A DNA stretch of 64,000 bases from positions 177,016 through 241,015 of the forward strand of contig NZ_CP115922.1 in NCBI RefSeq assembly GCF_040412085.2, in the 5' to 3' direction. Below the pieces are notes generated by a model. That model saw only the letters and a list, made by a program, of their open reading frames with translations. It searched no databases and was not told the DNA's origin. Positions 46,609 through 55,531 of the stretch are shown here, piece after piece. Positions within the stretch are counted from its first letter, which is position 1; the number at the start of each line of letters is the position of its first letter. The translations under genes and the position numbers were made by a program. Origin of the DNA: Vibrio sp. CB1-14. GTDB taxonomy: Bacteria > Pseudomonadota > Gammaproteobacteria > Enterobacterales > Vibrionaceae.

Positions 46609-46914
46609 TTAGACCTTCATACCAAAGTGATGCCCGTCCGGCATTTCTATATCGATACGTAACCGACCGCCTAACGCTTCAACATAACGTTTTAGTGACA
46701 GAAGCTTAACGTCTTTGCCATTTTTCTCTAAACTGGCGACGGTAGGCTGCTTTATCCCCATAGATTCTGCAACCTGAGCTTGAGACATTTGAACACTATG
46801 GCGAATCTCTGCAAGATTAAGTTCAAGTAACATCTCTGCAGCTTGTTGTTGTGCCAGGTGCAGTTCATCTGCAGTCATCAGGTCATCAAGTGCGCTTAGT
46901 GGCTGACTTTTCAT
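46609..46914 (-). CDS. higA: HigA-type antitoxin (XRE helix-turn-helix)
   Basis: 101 residues. The helix-turn-helix is at about residues 43-66 (SQAQVAESMGIKQPTVASLEK), followed by a strand region (YVEALGGRLRIDIEMPDG) for the partner or dimer contact. It overlaps the end of the toxin gene by 29 bases. Toxin first, antitoxin second is the HigBA order. It probably represses the operon at the tandem palindromes at 47285-47316. Confidence 0.85.
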   Translation of the reverse strand: MKSQPLSALDDLMTADELHLAQQQAAEMLLELNLAEIRHSVQMSQAQVAESMGIKQPTVASLEKNGKDVKLLSLKRYVEALGGRLRIDIEMPDGHHFGMKV

Positions 46915-47254
46915 GATTTAGCTCCTCCAGATGCTCCTTAAACTCTCTTTCTGCGATAGGAATCATCTTCTTGTAAAAACGTTTATCACCAGTCTTATCG
47001 CCACCACACAAGATGACACACTGGCGCTCAGGGTCAAAAGCGAAGAAAACCCGAATCGGTTTTCCACTACTCTGCACGCGTAGCTCTTTTAAATTACTGA
47101 CTTTGCTGCCTTCTAAGGTGTCAGCGTATGGCCTAGGTAAAGTTGGGCCTCTTTCTTCTAGCAGAATAAGGGATGCACGTACATTAACCTTATCCCTGCT
47201 ATTCAATGTTTTAAACCAGTCAATGAAGACTGGCCGATTCAGTATTGTCCACAT
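46886..47254 (-). CDS. higB: HigB/RelE-type toxin
   Basis: 122 residues of the RelE/ParE-like 'Gp49' group: LPRPYADTLEGSKVSNLKELR, then SGKPIRVFFAFDPERQCVILCGGDKTGDKRFYKKMIPIAEREF, the usual core with basic residues for mRNA cutting on the ribosome. The length is normal. The pair would keep the transposon in the population. Confidence 0.87.
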   Translation of the reverse strand: MWTILNRPVFIDWFKTLNSRDKVNVRASLILLEERGPTLPRPYADTLEGSKVSNLKELRVQSSGKPIRVFFAFDPERQCVILCGGDKTGDKRFYKKMIPIAEREFKEHLEELNHEKSATKRT

Positions 47255-47284
47255 AGTCGGTGCTTGGCTTCTTTTGGAGTGATT

Positions 47285-47316
47285 ATAGATTAGAATCTAT
47301 ATAGATTGCAATCTAT
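47285..47316. promoter_or_regulatory. Tandem palindromic operator of the HigBA pair
   Basis: Two adjacent perfect 16-bp palindromes, ATAGATTAGAATCTAT (47285-47300) and ATAGATTGCAATCTAT (47301-47316), 30 bases upstream of the toxin start. Only the two central bases differ. This is the typical layout of an antitoxin binding site. Confidence 0.85.
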
Positions 47317-47329
47317 ATACACGAACCAG

Positions 47330-47455
47330 TAGTACTCATAGGGTACACGTTACGCAAACCATATGGTTGCACCTCTCAAATTGGTTCGCAAACCATTGAT
47401 AAGTAACCCTACTCGAACTACCATTGCAAACCATACCCTAATCAAACTGGTGCCA
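47330..47455. promoter_or_regulatory. Candidate res site of the transposon
   Basis: Between the toxin operon and the resolvase gene, GCAAACCAT or its complement occurs several times (near 47353, 47388 and 47424; the first is part of a dyad CGCAAACCATATGGTTGC). Spaced dyads directly upstream of the resolvase start fit a three-subsite res region. Confidence 0.55.
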
Positions 47456-47460
47456 AGTTA

Positions 47461-48072
47461 ATGTTCATAAGAGCATATCTACGAGCGTCAACCGCTGAAC
47501 AAGATGCGAAAAGAGCTAAAGAGGAATTAAGCCAGTTCGCAGCTAAAAAGGGTGTTCAGATAGCCAGTTACTATATCGAGAGCCAATCGGGCTCGACGCT
47601 AGAAAGAGCTGAACTGGCTAGGTTAATCGATGATTCCCACCAAAATGATATATTGCTTATCGAAAAGGTCGATAGGCTATCAAGACTACCTTATGAACAG
47701 TGGAAGCTGTTAAAACAGCGATTAGTTGAAGCTGGATTACATATCGTAGTTGTTGATCAACCGATGACTCATTCAGTTCTCCATGATAACTCTGATGGCT
47801 CCATGATCTCGAAAGTGCTAACTGAATTTATGATCGATTTAGCTGCAGCGATGGCTAGGGATGATTATGAGACTCGCCGCAAGCGCCAATCTCAGGGGAT
47901 TGAAAAGGCGAAGGCGCTGGGGAAGTACCAGGGACGGAAGCCCGATGAACAACTAAGATCCAATATTTCCCTTCTTTTGGGAGAGGGAAAGAGCTGGTCA
48001 CAGATACAGGGATTGCTTGGGTGTAGTAGATCAACGATCGCTAAAGTACGAAAAAAGGTCGTAAATTGGTAA
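47461..48072 (+). CDS. tnpR: Serine resolvase TnpR
   Basis: 203 residues. The N-terminal catalytic domain begins FIRAYLRASTAEQDA, with the active Ser in RAST; the arginines of KVDRLSRLPYEQW are also present. A long helix and a C-terminal helix-turn-helix (WSQIQGLLGCSRSTIAKVRK) complete it. It resolves cointegrates at the res site just upstream. Intact. Confidence 0.92.
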   Translation: MFIRAYLRASTAEQDAKRAKEELSQFAAKKGVQIASYYIESQSGSTLERAELARLIDDSHQNDILLIEKVDRLSRLPYEQWKLLKQRLVEAGLHIVVVDQPMTHSVLHDNSDGSMISKVLTEFMIDLAAAMARDDYETRRKRQSQGIEKAKALGKYQGRKPDEQLRSNISLLLGEGKSWSQIQGLLGCSRSTIAKVRKKVVNW

Positions 48073-48116
48073 ACCCGGAAATTTAAAACCCTTTATATAC
48101 AGTGATTTAGCTAATT

Positions 48117-48152
48117 TCGTGGAACTTTTCGTAGAAATGGGCGCAATACCCC
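48117..48152 (-). repeat. Right terminal inverted repeat of the Tn3-family transposon
   Basis: 36 bp, exact inverted copy of the left repeat, directly followed by the second AACTA target copy. Confidence 0.95.
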
Positions 48153-48162
48153 AACTAGGCGT

Positions 48163-48774
48163 CTATTTTCTAAACCAAAGCAATAAAGCGGAGTATTGTA
48201 TACCAACCTGCTGAACGACTTTACCGATACGCTTTGAAATCGCAGCGTTTGTTTTGTCTTCATCAATGGCGATAGAGTTTTGAGGGGTGTACTGTGCAAG
48301 TTTTGTCAGCGTGTCTGCTTTTGTTCTAGAGCAATCCAGCAGTGCAGCCGCTCTCTCTAATTCACGTTCAGTGACTGTCAAAATCTGCTTGGGAGAAAAG
48401 ATCACGTCTATGATGTTCTCTTCTTTGCTCTTATCGATAAGGTGATCGATATCCAGCTCGTGGCAGATTGCTTCAAGCAGTGGCCAGTCCGAGTTTTTTG
48501 TCATTAACGAGACTGTGGTTGAAGGTAAGACATCACGAACGGTACGTATCCAATAGATGATATCAAACGGGGTAGCACCTGATATGCCCATGTCTATGAT
48601 GAAGTGGTATGACGCGCCATCATAATCAAGCGCTTTTGCTTCAGAAAGGCTTCGATAAATATAAATGTTTGAATGACTTACGCGCTTGCTTAATTCATTC
48701 TTTATCGATGTCGAGATAAAGGTCTCATCGACAACGATGATAAAGTCTTTTTTGATGTCCATATCAAATTGCAA
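48163..48774 (-). CDS. Receiver-like regulator, paralogue 2
   Basis: 203 residues with the same plan as the protein at 37858-38451: receiver-like start (KDFIIVVDETFISTSIKNEL), a pseudo-phosphosite region YHFIIDMGISGATPFD (here an Asp is present), and a C-terminal helix-turn-helix region with TLTKLAQYTPQNSIAIDEDKTNAAISKRIGKVV, ending LLLWFRK. Shared positions in the last 60 residues show common descent. The transposon has inserted into the spacer between the two genes, which would otherwise lie about 90 bases apart in tandem. Role unknown; regulation of transfer genes is an inference. Confidence 0.65.
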   Translation of the reverse strand: MQFDMDIKKDFIIVVDETFISTSIKNELSKRVSHSNIYIYRSLSEAKALDYDGASYHFIIDMGISGATPFDIIYWIRTVRDVLPSTTVSLMTKNSDWPLLEAICHELDIDHLIDKSKEENIIDVIFSPKQILTVTERELERAAALLDCSRTKADTLTKLAQYTPQNSIAIDEDKTNAAISKRIGKVVQQVGIQYSALLLWFRK

Positions 48775-49251
48775 ATTCCAGCTGACTAATGAAGATACTT
48801 TTTTTGGTTATTATAGAAAACAATATACGCAATTACACAATGCAAGTGAATATTATTTTCAAATTTATTCACTACTTCAAAGCCTTACGCGGTAGAATCT
48901 TCTGTAAGTCATTGAAAATAAACTTTTTGATAGATGTGTTTACTAATAGGTTAGTGCATGATAGGTTAAATAAAGACGCTCATTACAGCATGCTGTATTA
49001 TAAGTTATAATTATAAAACTGTCATTAACAGCTGGAATAAATGTTTCATTACCCGTAAAGGATTTACAGCGAACTATATTCCTGAAGGGGTGATTTTTGA
49101 TAATATGCCTTCGATGAATGATTTCGTGAAACGTATTCACTAGCATGTATTTTAGATAGTGGTAGTTAATATATTTAACTTGCTTGCTTGGTATCCTCAA
49201 ATACTATAAAAATACCGGGTAATGTATAAAAATAACAACAAATGCTAAATT
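48775..49251. other. Intergenic region, 477 bases
   Basis: AT-rich, without a gene that I would support. Short frames exist on both strands but lack ribosome binding sites. It contains the promoter region of the regulator paralogue. Confidence 0.35.
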
Positions 49252-49287
49252 GGCCAGTGCAGCAGGAATCGTCCGCACTGGCCATTT
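49252..49287 (-). terminator. Hairpin after the PIN/NYN-like gene
   Basis: GGCCAGTGC (49252-49260) and GCACTGGCC (49274-49282) form a perfect 9-bp stem with a 13-base loop. The T-rich side lies on the plus strand, but the only adjacent gene ends here on the minus strand; it may act in both directions. Confidence 0.6.
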
Positions 49288-49290
49288 TCT

Positions 49291-49815
49291 TTAACAATAA
49301 TAACGGTTTGCGACACGCGTAAACTGCTTCTGTTCCAAGATCTTAGCTAGCCCAGCTCGCGACATTGATAGTTGACGCGCAATGTTCTCAAAATTAAGCC
49401 CGTTAGGATGTTGCTTTAGCAGCTTCACGGTATCTCTAGTGATTTTCTTTCTATTGTCTTTCAGGTTGAGTAGAGATTTGCGGATCACATGCAACCAGTC
49501 GTCCTGACCATAGCGAAGGAATGCAACACCATAACGTTCAGCCAAACGCTGCGCCATATCAGCTAGTTTGTGGTCTCTTGTAATAATTGTCACATGGTCA
49601 ATTAGGCCTTCCTGTAGCAGTGTGTTTGCCTCTAAGATCAGCTCCAAATCCGCGGCTTCTTTACGGCATTCCACCCGTTTGAACTGCAGGTTATCAATGT
49701 TGACGCTGCAAGATTTTGTGGCGGATGACGCGATGACACTAACATCACGTCCAGAGAGATCGCGTAGAGTCAGCGGTATGTGAAATTGATCGGCGTCGAT
49801 TAAAACTAACTTCAT
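49291..49815 (-). CDS. PIN/NYN-like domain protein with C-terminal helix-turn-helix
   Basis: 174 residues. The start LVLIDADQFHIP has the first Asp pair of NYN/PIN nucleases, RKEAADLELILEANTLL the central acidic helix, and HVTIITRDHKLADMAQRLAERYG the third acidic site (Asp in TRD). Residues 120-174 look like a small winged helix (NGLNFENIARQLSMSRAGLAKIL). Such proteins are probable RNases. It may act as a toxin or a regulator of the element. Isolated leftward gene with the 66-residue gene upstream. Confidence 0.6.
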   Translation of the reverse strand: MKLVLIDADQFHIPLTLRDLSGRDVSVIASSATKSCSVNIDNLQFKRVECRKEAADLELILEANTLLQEGLIDHVTIITRDHKLADMAQRLAERYGVAFLRYGQDDWLHVIRKSLLNLKDNRKKITRDTVKLLKQHPNGLNFENIARQLSMSRAGLAKILEQKQFTRVANRYYC

Positions 49816-49842
49816 GAGATTTTCTCCATCATTGATTAACTT

Positions 49843-50043
49843 CTAGTGTGAAGCCCTAATAGCTGCTCCGCGAAGCCACTTACGGCCGCGTGAACTCAGA
49901 GCTGCATGAATTCTGTGGTTTTGAATGAATACAGAGCCAACCAATCGTGCTCTCTTCAGCGCTAGCACCTTGAGGCGTTCGTATCCATCTATGGTCTCTC
50001 CTAGTGCGATGCTATACAGGATTGATACTTGTTCCTTAGTCAT
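49843..50043 (-). CDS. Small basic hypothetical protein
   Basis: 66 residues, MTKEQVSILYSIALGETIDG..., basic towards the end (SSRGRKWLRG). It lies 27 bases upstream of the PIN/NYN-like gene and probably shares its transcript. No family recognised; a partner of the nuclease is conceivable. Confidence 0.5.
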   Translation of the reverse strand: MTKEQVSILYSIALGETIDGYERLKVLALKRARLVGSVFIQNHRIHAALSSRGRKWLRGAAIRASH

Positions 50044-50214
50044 ACAATCACCACTCTTTTGCTTGAGTTAACTCTATTAAACACCACGGCTGTGCCACAA
50101 AAGTCCAAATAAGCAGCCAAAAAACACAAATATTAAAAAAATTGTGTCTAGCAGGACCGTGATTGAACTCAGATTAGTAATGATGTGTGCAGAAAGTAAC
50201 GGTAGAGGTGAGAT

Positions 50215-50901
50215 GTGAACGGATATATCGTGCCAGTGAAACAAGTTGAGGGCGTCTATTTTAATGTAGGCATTCCCGTTGTGCTGTCCAATATAGGGTA
50301 TAGCAGTGTGTCAGGGCTGAACAACCGTGTGTATCACCTTACGGTTTCGCAAGGCTCTACTTGGTATGACTCAGAGCAATTGGTTGAGCAGTTGATCACT
50401 TGTCGAAAAATACTAGAGAAATCGCGTCAAGATATGGATTTCTACCTGTTGAAAATGAACATTGACCCCGGTGCTCCGGCCGACCAGCGCTATCTTGATG
50501 CACTTAACAAAGTAGTTGAAGCAGAACCGACAACAACGTTCAAGCTCTGCGGCAATTATCATCGCCAGCTTTTAAGTCAGACTGAGTTTCGAGTACTTGT
50601 ATTGGATTTTAGAAACAAACAGACAGAGCTGGATCTGACCCCAGTTTTAGTCGATACAGTCCCAAGGCCTGATGAACTTTCAGTATGCGCTCCCGCACAC
50701 TTGTTACATTGCTATCCCCAAGCTTCCGCTCGAGAGGTTGGATGCGTTAAGTTAAAGCTGTTCGCGAACATCATCTATTCAAATGCGGTACTTGTGCTTC
50801 GGGATAGGACAAATCGACAGCTGTGCGAAACAGTGCATCATTGGTGTGCGACGTTTGGGATCCAGTGTTTAGACTTCCACGTGGAGAAGAAAGGCATTTA
50901 A
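50215..50901 (+). CDS. Hypothetical protein upstream of dsbC
   Basis: 228 residues from a GTG start with AGAGGTGAG upstream. The protein has no signal peptide or membrane helix and contains six cysteines (for example ITCRKILEK and VHHWCATFGIQCLDF). It is the first gene of the rightward run that leads to dsbC-traV-traC. I do not recognise it. Confidence 0.6.
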   Translation: MNGYIVPVKQVEGVYFNVGIPVVLSNIGYSSVSGLNNRVYHLTVSQGSTWYDSEQLVEQLITCRKILEKSRQDMDFYLLKMNIDPGAPADQRYLDALNKVVEAEPTTTFKLCGNYHRQLLSQTEFRVLVLDFRNKQTELDLTPVLVDTVPRPDELSVCAPAHLLHCYPQASAREVGCVKLKLFANIIYSNAVLVLRDRTNRQLCETVHHWCATFGIQCLDFHVEKKGI

Positions 50902-50978
50902 GGATGGCCTTTTGGGCTGCTTAATTGGTTCTATCATGTTTTCAACTCACCATACTTGCCCTAAACATAGGAGCAAGT

Positions 50979-51731
50979 ATGAACAGATTCACACGATCGC
51001 TGCTTCTTTTTAGCGCGACACTATTTCACTATCAATTGGCAGCAGAGCAAAAGGTTGACCCGAGCGTCTTTGGTGAAGTTGATATCAAACAGTCTGCTTT
51101 CTACCAAACGCCAGGCATTGTAATTGCTGAGCTCGAGTCAGGTGATATCTACCTTGCGACGGCTGATGGACGCTTTGTAATAAAAAACCCGACCATCATC
51201 CAGTCAGTGAACGCTAAGGTTCTCAATTCCTTTGATGACTTCAAATTAGCGATGACACCGACGCTTCATGATATGGGGATTGAGCCTAGGGAGTATTTTG
51301 TAGGTTATACCATTAATAAAGGTGCGGCTGATTTTGGCGGAACCTTATTCGTTGCACCAAACTGCTCTGCGTGTAAAACATTCAAGCAAGAACTGCAGTC
51401 TCGCTACCCCTCCAAACAATTCTTTATAGCCATTGCCCCCATTCTTTCCGCAGACGATTACAAGAACACCATTTTGGCTTCTTGCAGCGCAAATCCAGAA
51501 GGCGCTTACCAGGCACTTCTTAGCGGTAGCTTCAGCGAGCATCGTTTCCCGAAGGTGGGTGATTGCAAACAACAAGTCTCTGATGTGAACGTTACCGTTG
51601 CTGGGTTACGTCTACTTAGCACTGGCCAGATGGGGGTACCAACGTTTGCTGGTGGTGCGAACACTCAGGTCGGTTTGCCCAAAGATTTCGCCAAATTCGA
51701 GCGTGTTTTTTTCGAAGGAGCTAAACAATGA
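50979..51731 (+). CDS. dsbC: DsbC-like thiol:disulfide isomerase
   Basis: 250 residues from ATG 50979, with a signal peptide (MNRFTRSLLLFSATLFHYQLA). The thioredoxin-like domain has its active-site CSAC in FVAPNCSACKTFKQEL near residue 127, and a cis-Pro region GVPTFAGG near 226. It helps cysteine-rich transfer proteins such as TraN and TraV to fold in the periplasm. It overlaps traV by 4 bases. Confidence 0.85.
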   Translation: MNRFTRSLLLFSATLFHYQLAAEQKVDPSVFGEVDIKQSAFYQTPGIVIAELESGDIYLATADGRFVIKNPTIIQSVNAKVLNSFDDFKLAMTPTLHDMGIEPREYFVGYTINKGAADFGGTLFVAPNCSACKTFKQELQSRYPSKQFFIAIAPILSADDYKNTILASCSANPEGAYQALLSGSFSEHRFPKVGDCKQQVSDVNVTVAGLRLLSTGQMGVPTFAGGANTQVGLPKDFAKFERVFFEGAKQ

Positions 51732-52417
51732 AGAACCTCATTCTCGCAATCATGCCATTGCTGTTGGTCGGATGCTCAGTCGTGGGTCATGAAGAAGAGC
51801 AGACATGTGCAGGCTCGACCCATGGTATCAAGTGCGCTTCGTCTCGCGAAGTCTATGAAATTACCAACCACTACAATAACGCCGAAGACTATGCCAAAGA
51901 CACGGGTGATTCTCGGGTAGTGGTTCTAGATGAAGAAGGCAAGAAAGTGCCCTATGGCACAGTGGCAAGTCCGGAAGAGTCAAGCCAACAATCGAAAACA
52001 AGCTCCTCGTCAACACACACTGCCAAGCCTTATGTAAAGCCTGATCCGTACCAACATCTCATGCTACCAGCCCCTGAGCCAGTCGCTATGAGAAGACCCG
52101 CTGATATTGTCCGCAATCTGATACGTCCATATGTCGATGTAAATGACAGACTTAAAGTTCCAGGTCATAGCTACATTGAAGCTCGTTCTCGCACATGGGT
52201 TATTGACCGGAATGCGCGCAGTCAAGCAAATCAATTTATCGATGTAGGATTAAGACAGTCGTCGCAGATTCAATCGTATCAGGTCAAAGATAGTGGCGAG
52301 ATTGGCGTAGAAAGCCGAAATGGTCAGGCTGCGCCATCGCCTTCTGAAGTGAAAGAGCAGGCTAAGCAGAACGCATTCAAGCTCATGCGAGAGATCCAAT
52401 CAGGAGGTGACCAATGA
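51728..52417 (+). CDS. traV: Outer-membrane lipoprotein TraV (VirB7-like)
   Basis: 229 residues with a lipobox LLLVGCS (Cys at residue 16) and the early cysteine pair CAGSTHGIKC, the TraV signature. A Pro/Ser-rich linker and the conserved RPADIVRNLIRPYVDVNDRLKVPGHSY stretch (residues 123-150) follow. It anchors TraK and TraB to the outer membrane. Ends overlap with dsbC and traC by 4 bases each. Confidence 0.88.
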   Translation: MKNLILAIMPLLLVGCSVVGHEEEQTCAGSTHGIKCASSREVYEITNHYNNAEDYAKDTGDSRVVVLDEEGKKVPYGTVASPEESSQQSKTSSSSTHTAKPYVKPDPYQHLMLPAPEPVAMRRPADIVRNLIRPYVDVNDRLKVPGHSYIEARSRTWVIDRNARSQANQFIDVGLRQSSQIQSYQVKDSGEIGVESRNGQAAPSPSEVKEQAKQNAFKLMREIQSGGDQ

Positions 52418-55131
52418 TTGCAGATTACTATGAGCGTCAGAATAAAGAAGGGAAATTTTCAGACCTTTTACCTGTCATCGACTATGTGAAGAAACCTAAA
52501 GGCCGAGAACGATTTGGGTACTTTGTACTTGATGACGGATACATCGGAAGAATGTATGAGCTAAAGCCTGTGTCTGGTGGTAATGCAGAACTTCAGAACA
52601 TGATGGAAGACATCTTTAAAACAGAGTTTCCCGAAGACACCTTTGCGCAAGTGATGTTGTGGGCAAATGAAGATGTCAGTGGATTCGAGCAGAACTTTGC
52701 ACACTTCCATGGCGGTCGACAATCTAACCCAGAGACTGATGAGAAGCTCACAGCAATGTCGAAAATGATAGCAAAACACTATCGTAGATCGGCGGAGAAT
52801 GGTTTTGATAATAGCAATTGCCGAGCTCGAAACTTTAATGCTTACCTGACAATCAAGATCCCTGTTAAAGGCCGCTACGGTCGACCATTGGATAAGGAAT
52901 TCGATGATTTCTACGACAAATGCATCACCATAGAGGAGACACTCACAAAAGTGGGACTGCGACCACAAGAGATGGATCAGTGGGACTGGCTGTCGGTCAT
53001 GCAGCGAATGCACAATCGCCGAGACTCGGCAAGCTGGCGTAAAGGTAAAAAGAATAAGAATGAGTTGTACATGGCTCGCGAGCAGGTCATGGAAGTAGGT
53101 GGAGCGGTCGAGTTCCAGAGCGATAAAGTATTGATTGATGAAAAACCAATTGCTTCTCTTTCGCCAAAGACATATCCATCTGCGATTGGATTCGGAGACA
53201 TGCTCAACGTCTTCTCAGACTGGCGGTTTGGTCACAATACTATTTGGTCCAATTTTGCAATTGTCCTTAATGTCCATTTCCCAAACCATGACAAAAAGAA
53301 GCGCTCGAAATATCGAATGCGCAAAACCATGGATATGCAAAAGGGTAACAAGCTCGTCAACTGGTCTGAGAAAGTGAGATGGCAACTTGGTGACTTGGAC
53401 GAAATGTATAAAAAGCTCGAAGCAAAAGGCTCACGCTTGGTGAACTGCCACTTGCAGTTTTTCGTGTGGGGAGACAATGAAGAAGATCTTCAGCGTCAAG
53501 TTTCGAGAATGAAGAAAATCGCTAGTTCACCGGCAGGCTTCGAACTTGAACTAGATAAATACATGACAAGCCCCTTATTTCTTCACTGTACGCCTTTTGG
53601 TCCTGACAAGCCCTCAATGGATTTTATTAACCGCTATCTATTGATGCCATCGGACGTGGCTGCCTTCTTAACACCAGTCATTGCTTCTAGCGATGGTAAT
53701 GCCCCGCATGAGCCCATAGTGCCCTTTGTGACAAGAGACATGCAGCTCTTTGGATTCAACCCTTATCTAACGAATGGCTCGATGAACTTTTTAATTAGTG
53801 CCGAGTCGGGAAGTGGTAAGAGTTTTGTTATCAACTACATCGCAACTTGCATACTCGGTAGCGGTAAGAAGCCATCAAGGTATCTGTTGTCACTTTTAGA
53901 AGAGATGTCTGAGCGTGAGCTTGCAACCCTAGCCAAAACGTTGCCAGCCATGAACATGAAGCATTGTGACGGCGGCATGGTCATGATTATTGATGTTGGC
54001 TACTCATATAAAAACTTGTGTGAAGCGCTGAACGGACAATACATCACGTTTGGCGAAGACATGAAGTACTCACTTAACCCATTCCCGTCAATCGTAGAGT
54101 GGGGTGGTAAAGACGGTCAATCTGGCATGATTTTAGACTTGTTGAAGTGGATGGCTGACCCTAAAGGTCGTCTCTCGCGGATACAAGAGGCTCAGATGCC
54201 CGAAGTACTGCAAAGTATGTGGAACGATCATAAGCAAGCATCGAGCGTTACTCTGTTTGCTGAATACTGCAAAAAACATAAGCTGCCTGAGATCCAAGAA
54301 ATCGCTCTCATGATTGAACCCTACTGTGAGGGCAAAATTTACGGTGATATTTTTACAACCAAAAAGCCACCACCGGATCTGGACAATCCATTCATTGTTT
54401 GTGAGCTCGAAGAGCTTAAGTCGCTACCAGAAGTCCAATTGTTAGCGCTGATGCAAATCATTAATTTGTGTTACAGGCACTTCTTCCTGAGTGATGAAAA
54501 TCCATCAGACAGGCGCCGTAAAATGCTAGTTATAGATGAGTGCTGGGAGTTTCTGCAAAAATCGGAAAACGGTAAAGAGGGGGAAATGAATCCGGTTTCT
54601 AACTTTCTCGATCAGGCCTATCGTCGGTTTAGAAAAGTGGAAGCGTCCGCGGGTATATGTACCCAGATGCTATCTGATATTCACGAAACCCAACTTGGTC
54701 GCAGTATCGCAGCAAACTCAGTCTATCGATTCTATCTCTACCAGAAATCGGACACTATCAATACAGTTAAGAAGAATGGCTATTTGGACTTAACTGACCA
54801 GCAATTCGAACTGCTGAAATCCGTTCGCACGGTCAAGGGCAAGTATTCAGAAATCTTCCTGCAGATTGGCGATGAGATATCTGAAATAGTTCGGCTCTAC
54901 GCACCCAAAGAAATGCTCTTGATGTACTCAACCGATCCGCAAGACCGGCAGGATTTAGCACGCTATCGAGAGATGGGGCTAAGTTTGGACGAAGCGATAG
55001 AGCGTGTGCTCGAAGATCGCGGAGATAAGAGTTTTGGCGATGACATCAAGAACAGAGTAAACGAGTTCGATGAAGAAGACGCCTTCTTTGGCTTTCTAGA
55101 TGAGGGAACGAGAAATGAAATGGTGCACTAA
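52414..55131 (+). CDS. traC: Mating-pair formation ATPase TraC (VirB4-like)
   Basis: 905 residues. N-terminal TraC domain (about 1-430), Walker A in ISAESGSGKSFVINY near residue 463, and Walker B in RRKMLVIDECWEFL near residue 705, followed by the VirB4-type motif FRKVEASAGICTQM. It powers pilus assembly and the channel at the inner membrane. Full length compared with F TraC (875). The reading frame is intact. Confidence 0.93.
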   Translation: MIADYYERQNKEGKFSDLLPVIDYVKKPKGRERFGYFVLDDGYIGRMYELKPVSGGNAELQNMMEDIFKTEFPEDTFAQVMLWANEDVSGFEQNFAHFHGGRQSNPETDEKLTAMSKMIAKHYRRSAENGFDNSNCRARNFNAYLTIKIPVKGRYGRPLDKEFDDFYDKCITIEETLTKVGLRPQEMDQWDWLSVMQRMHNRRDSASWRKGKKNKNELYMAREQVMEVGGAVEFQSDKVLIDEKPIASLSPKTYPSAIGFGDMLNVFSDWRFGHNTIWSNFAIVLNVHFPNHDKKKRSKYRMRKTMDMQKGNKLVNWSEKVRWQLGDLDEMYKKLEAKGSRLVNCHLQFFVWGDNEEDLQRQVSRMKKIASSPAGFELELDKYMTSPLFLHCTPFGPDKPSMDFINRYLLMPSDVAAFLTPVIASSDGNAPHEPIVPFVTRDMQLFGFNPYLTNGSMNFLISAESGSGKSFVINYIATCILGSGKKPSRYLLSLLEEMSERELATLAKTLPAMNMKHCDGGMVMIIDVGYSYKNLCEALNGQYITFGEDMKYSLNPFPSIVEWGGKDGQSGMILDLLKWMADPKGRLSRIQEAQMPEVLQSMWNDHKQASSVTLFAEYCKKHKLPEIQEIALMIEPYCEGKIYGDIFTTKKPPPDLDNPFIVCELEELKSLPEVQLLALMQIINLCYRHFFLSDENPSDRRRKMLVIDECWEFLQKSENGKEGEMNPVSNFLDQAYRRFRKVEASAGICTQMLSDIHETQLGRSIAANSVYRFYLYQKSDTINTVKKNGYLDLTDQQFELLKSVRTVKGKYSEIFLQIGDEISEIVRLYAPKEMLLMYSTDPQDRQDLARYREMGLSLDEAIERVLEDRGDKSFGDDIKNRVNEFDEEDAFFGFLDEGTRNEMVH

Positions 55132-55531
55132 AAACAAACTTCTGCTTCTACTTACCCTGCTATCACCAGTCGCGTTGGCTACAGGTGGTTATACTCAGAG
55201 TGCTAAAGGGCTTCTAGATGGGTACAAAAAAGCGTGTGACACATGTTCAGATACTGTTGAACAACTGGCTGAAAATGTTTCAAGGGCGTGCTCAATTACA
55301 ACCAGCGAGTTTATTGTTCAGACACCAAACCTTTTAGGTGTACAGATGTTGGCAATTGCACAATCAGTGAGCCACCCTCAGTCATATCTTCTAGATCGCT
55401 TTGCGCTTTCCAACCTGGATTGCAATAACTTAGGTGCTTGGTCAGAAAAAATTGTCGACTATTCGTACACGCTCGATGAGTACAATGCCGACGTTGATTC
55501 TGCAACTTATACCGCACCAGTGGTTCAGTAA
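55115..55531 (+). CDS. Secreted cysteine-containing protein after traC
   Basis: 138 residues from ATG 55115, within the last codons of traC, with a signal peptide (KNKLLLLLTLLSPVALA). The mature part has four cysteines (KKACDTCSDT, SRACSIT, LDCNNLG) and is helical. It may be a periplasmic transfer accessory substrate of DsbC. Family not recognised. Confidence 0.65.
   Translation: MKWCTKNKLLLLLTLLSPVALATGGYTQSAKGLLDGYKKACDTCSDTVEQLAENVSRACSITTSEFIVQTPNLLGVQMLAIAQSVSHPQSYLLDRFALSNLDCNNLGAWSEKIVDYSYTLDEYNADVDSATYTAPVVQ

Larger units (their letters stand above)
38538..48152. mobile_element. Tn3-family transposon, 9,615 bp, carrying an RND pump
   Basis: Exact 36-bp inverted repeats (beginning GGGGTATTGCGCCCATTTCT) lie at 38538-38573 and 48117-48152, with a 5-bp target duplication AACTA at 38533-38537 and 48153-48157. 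This defines both ends precisely. From left: transposase (broken by a stop codon), RND transporter and membrane-fusion gene, HigA/HigB-type pair, a res-like site and a serine resolvase. Without a working transposase it can move only with help. Confidence 0.95.
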
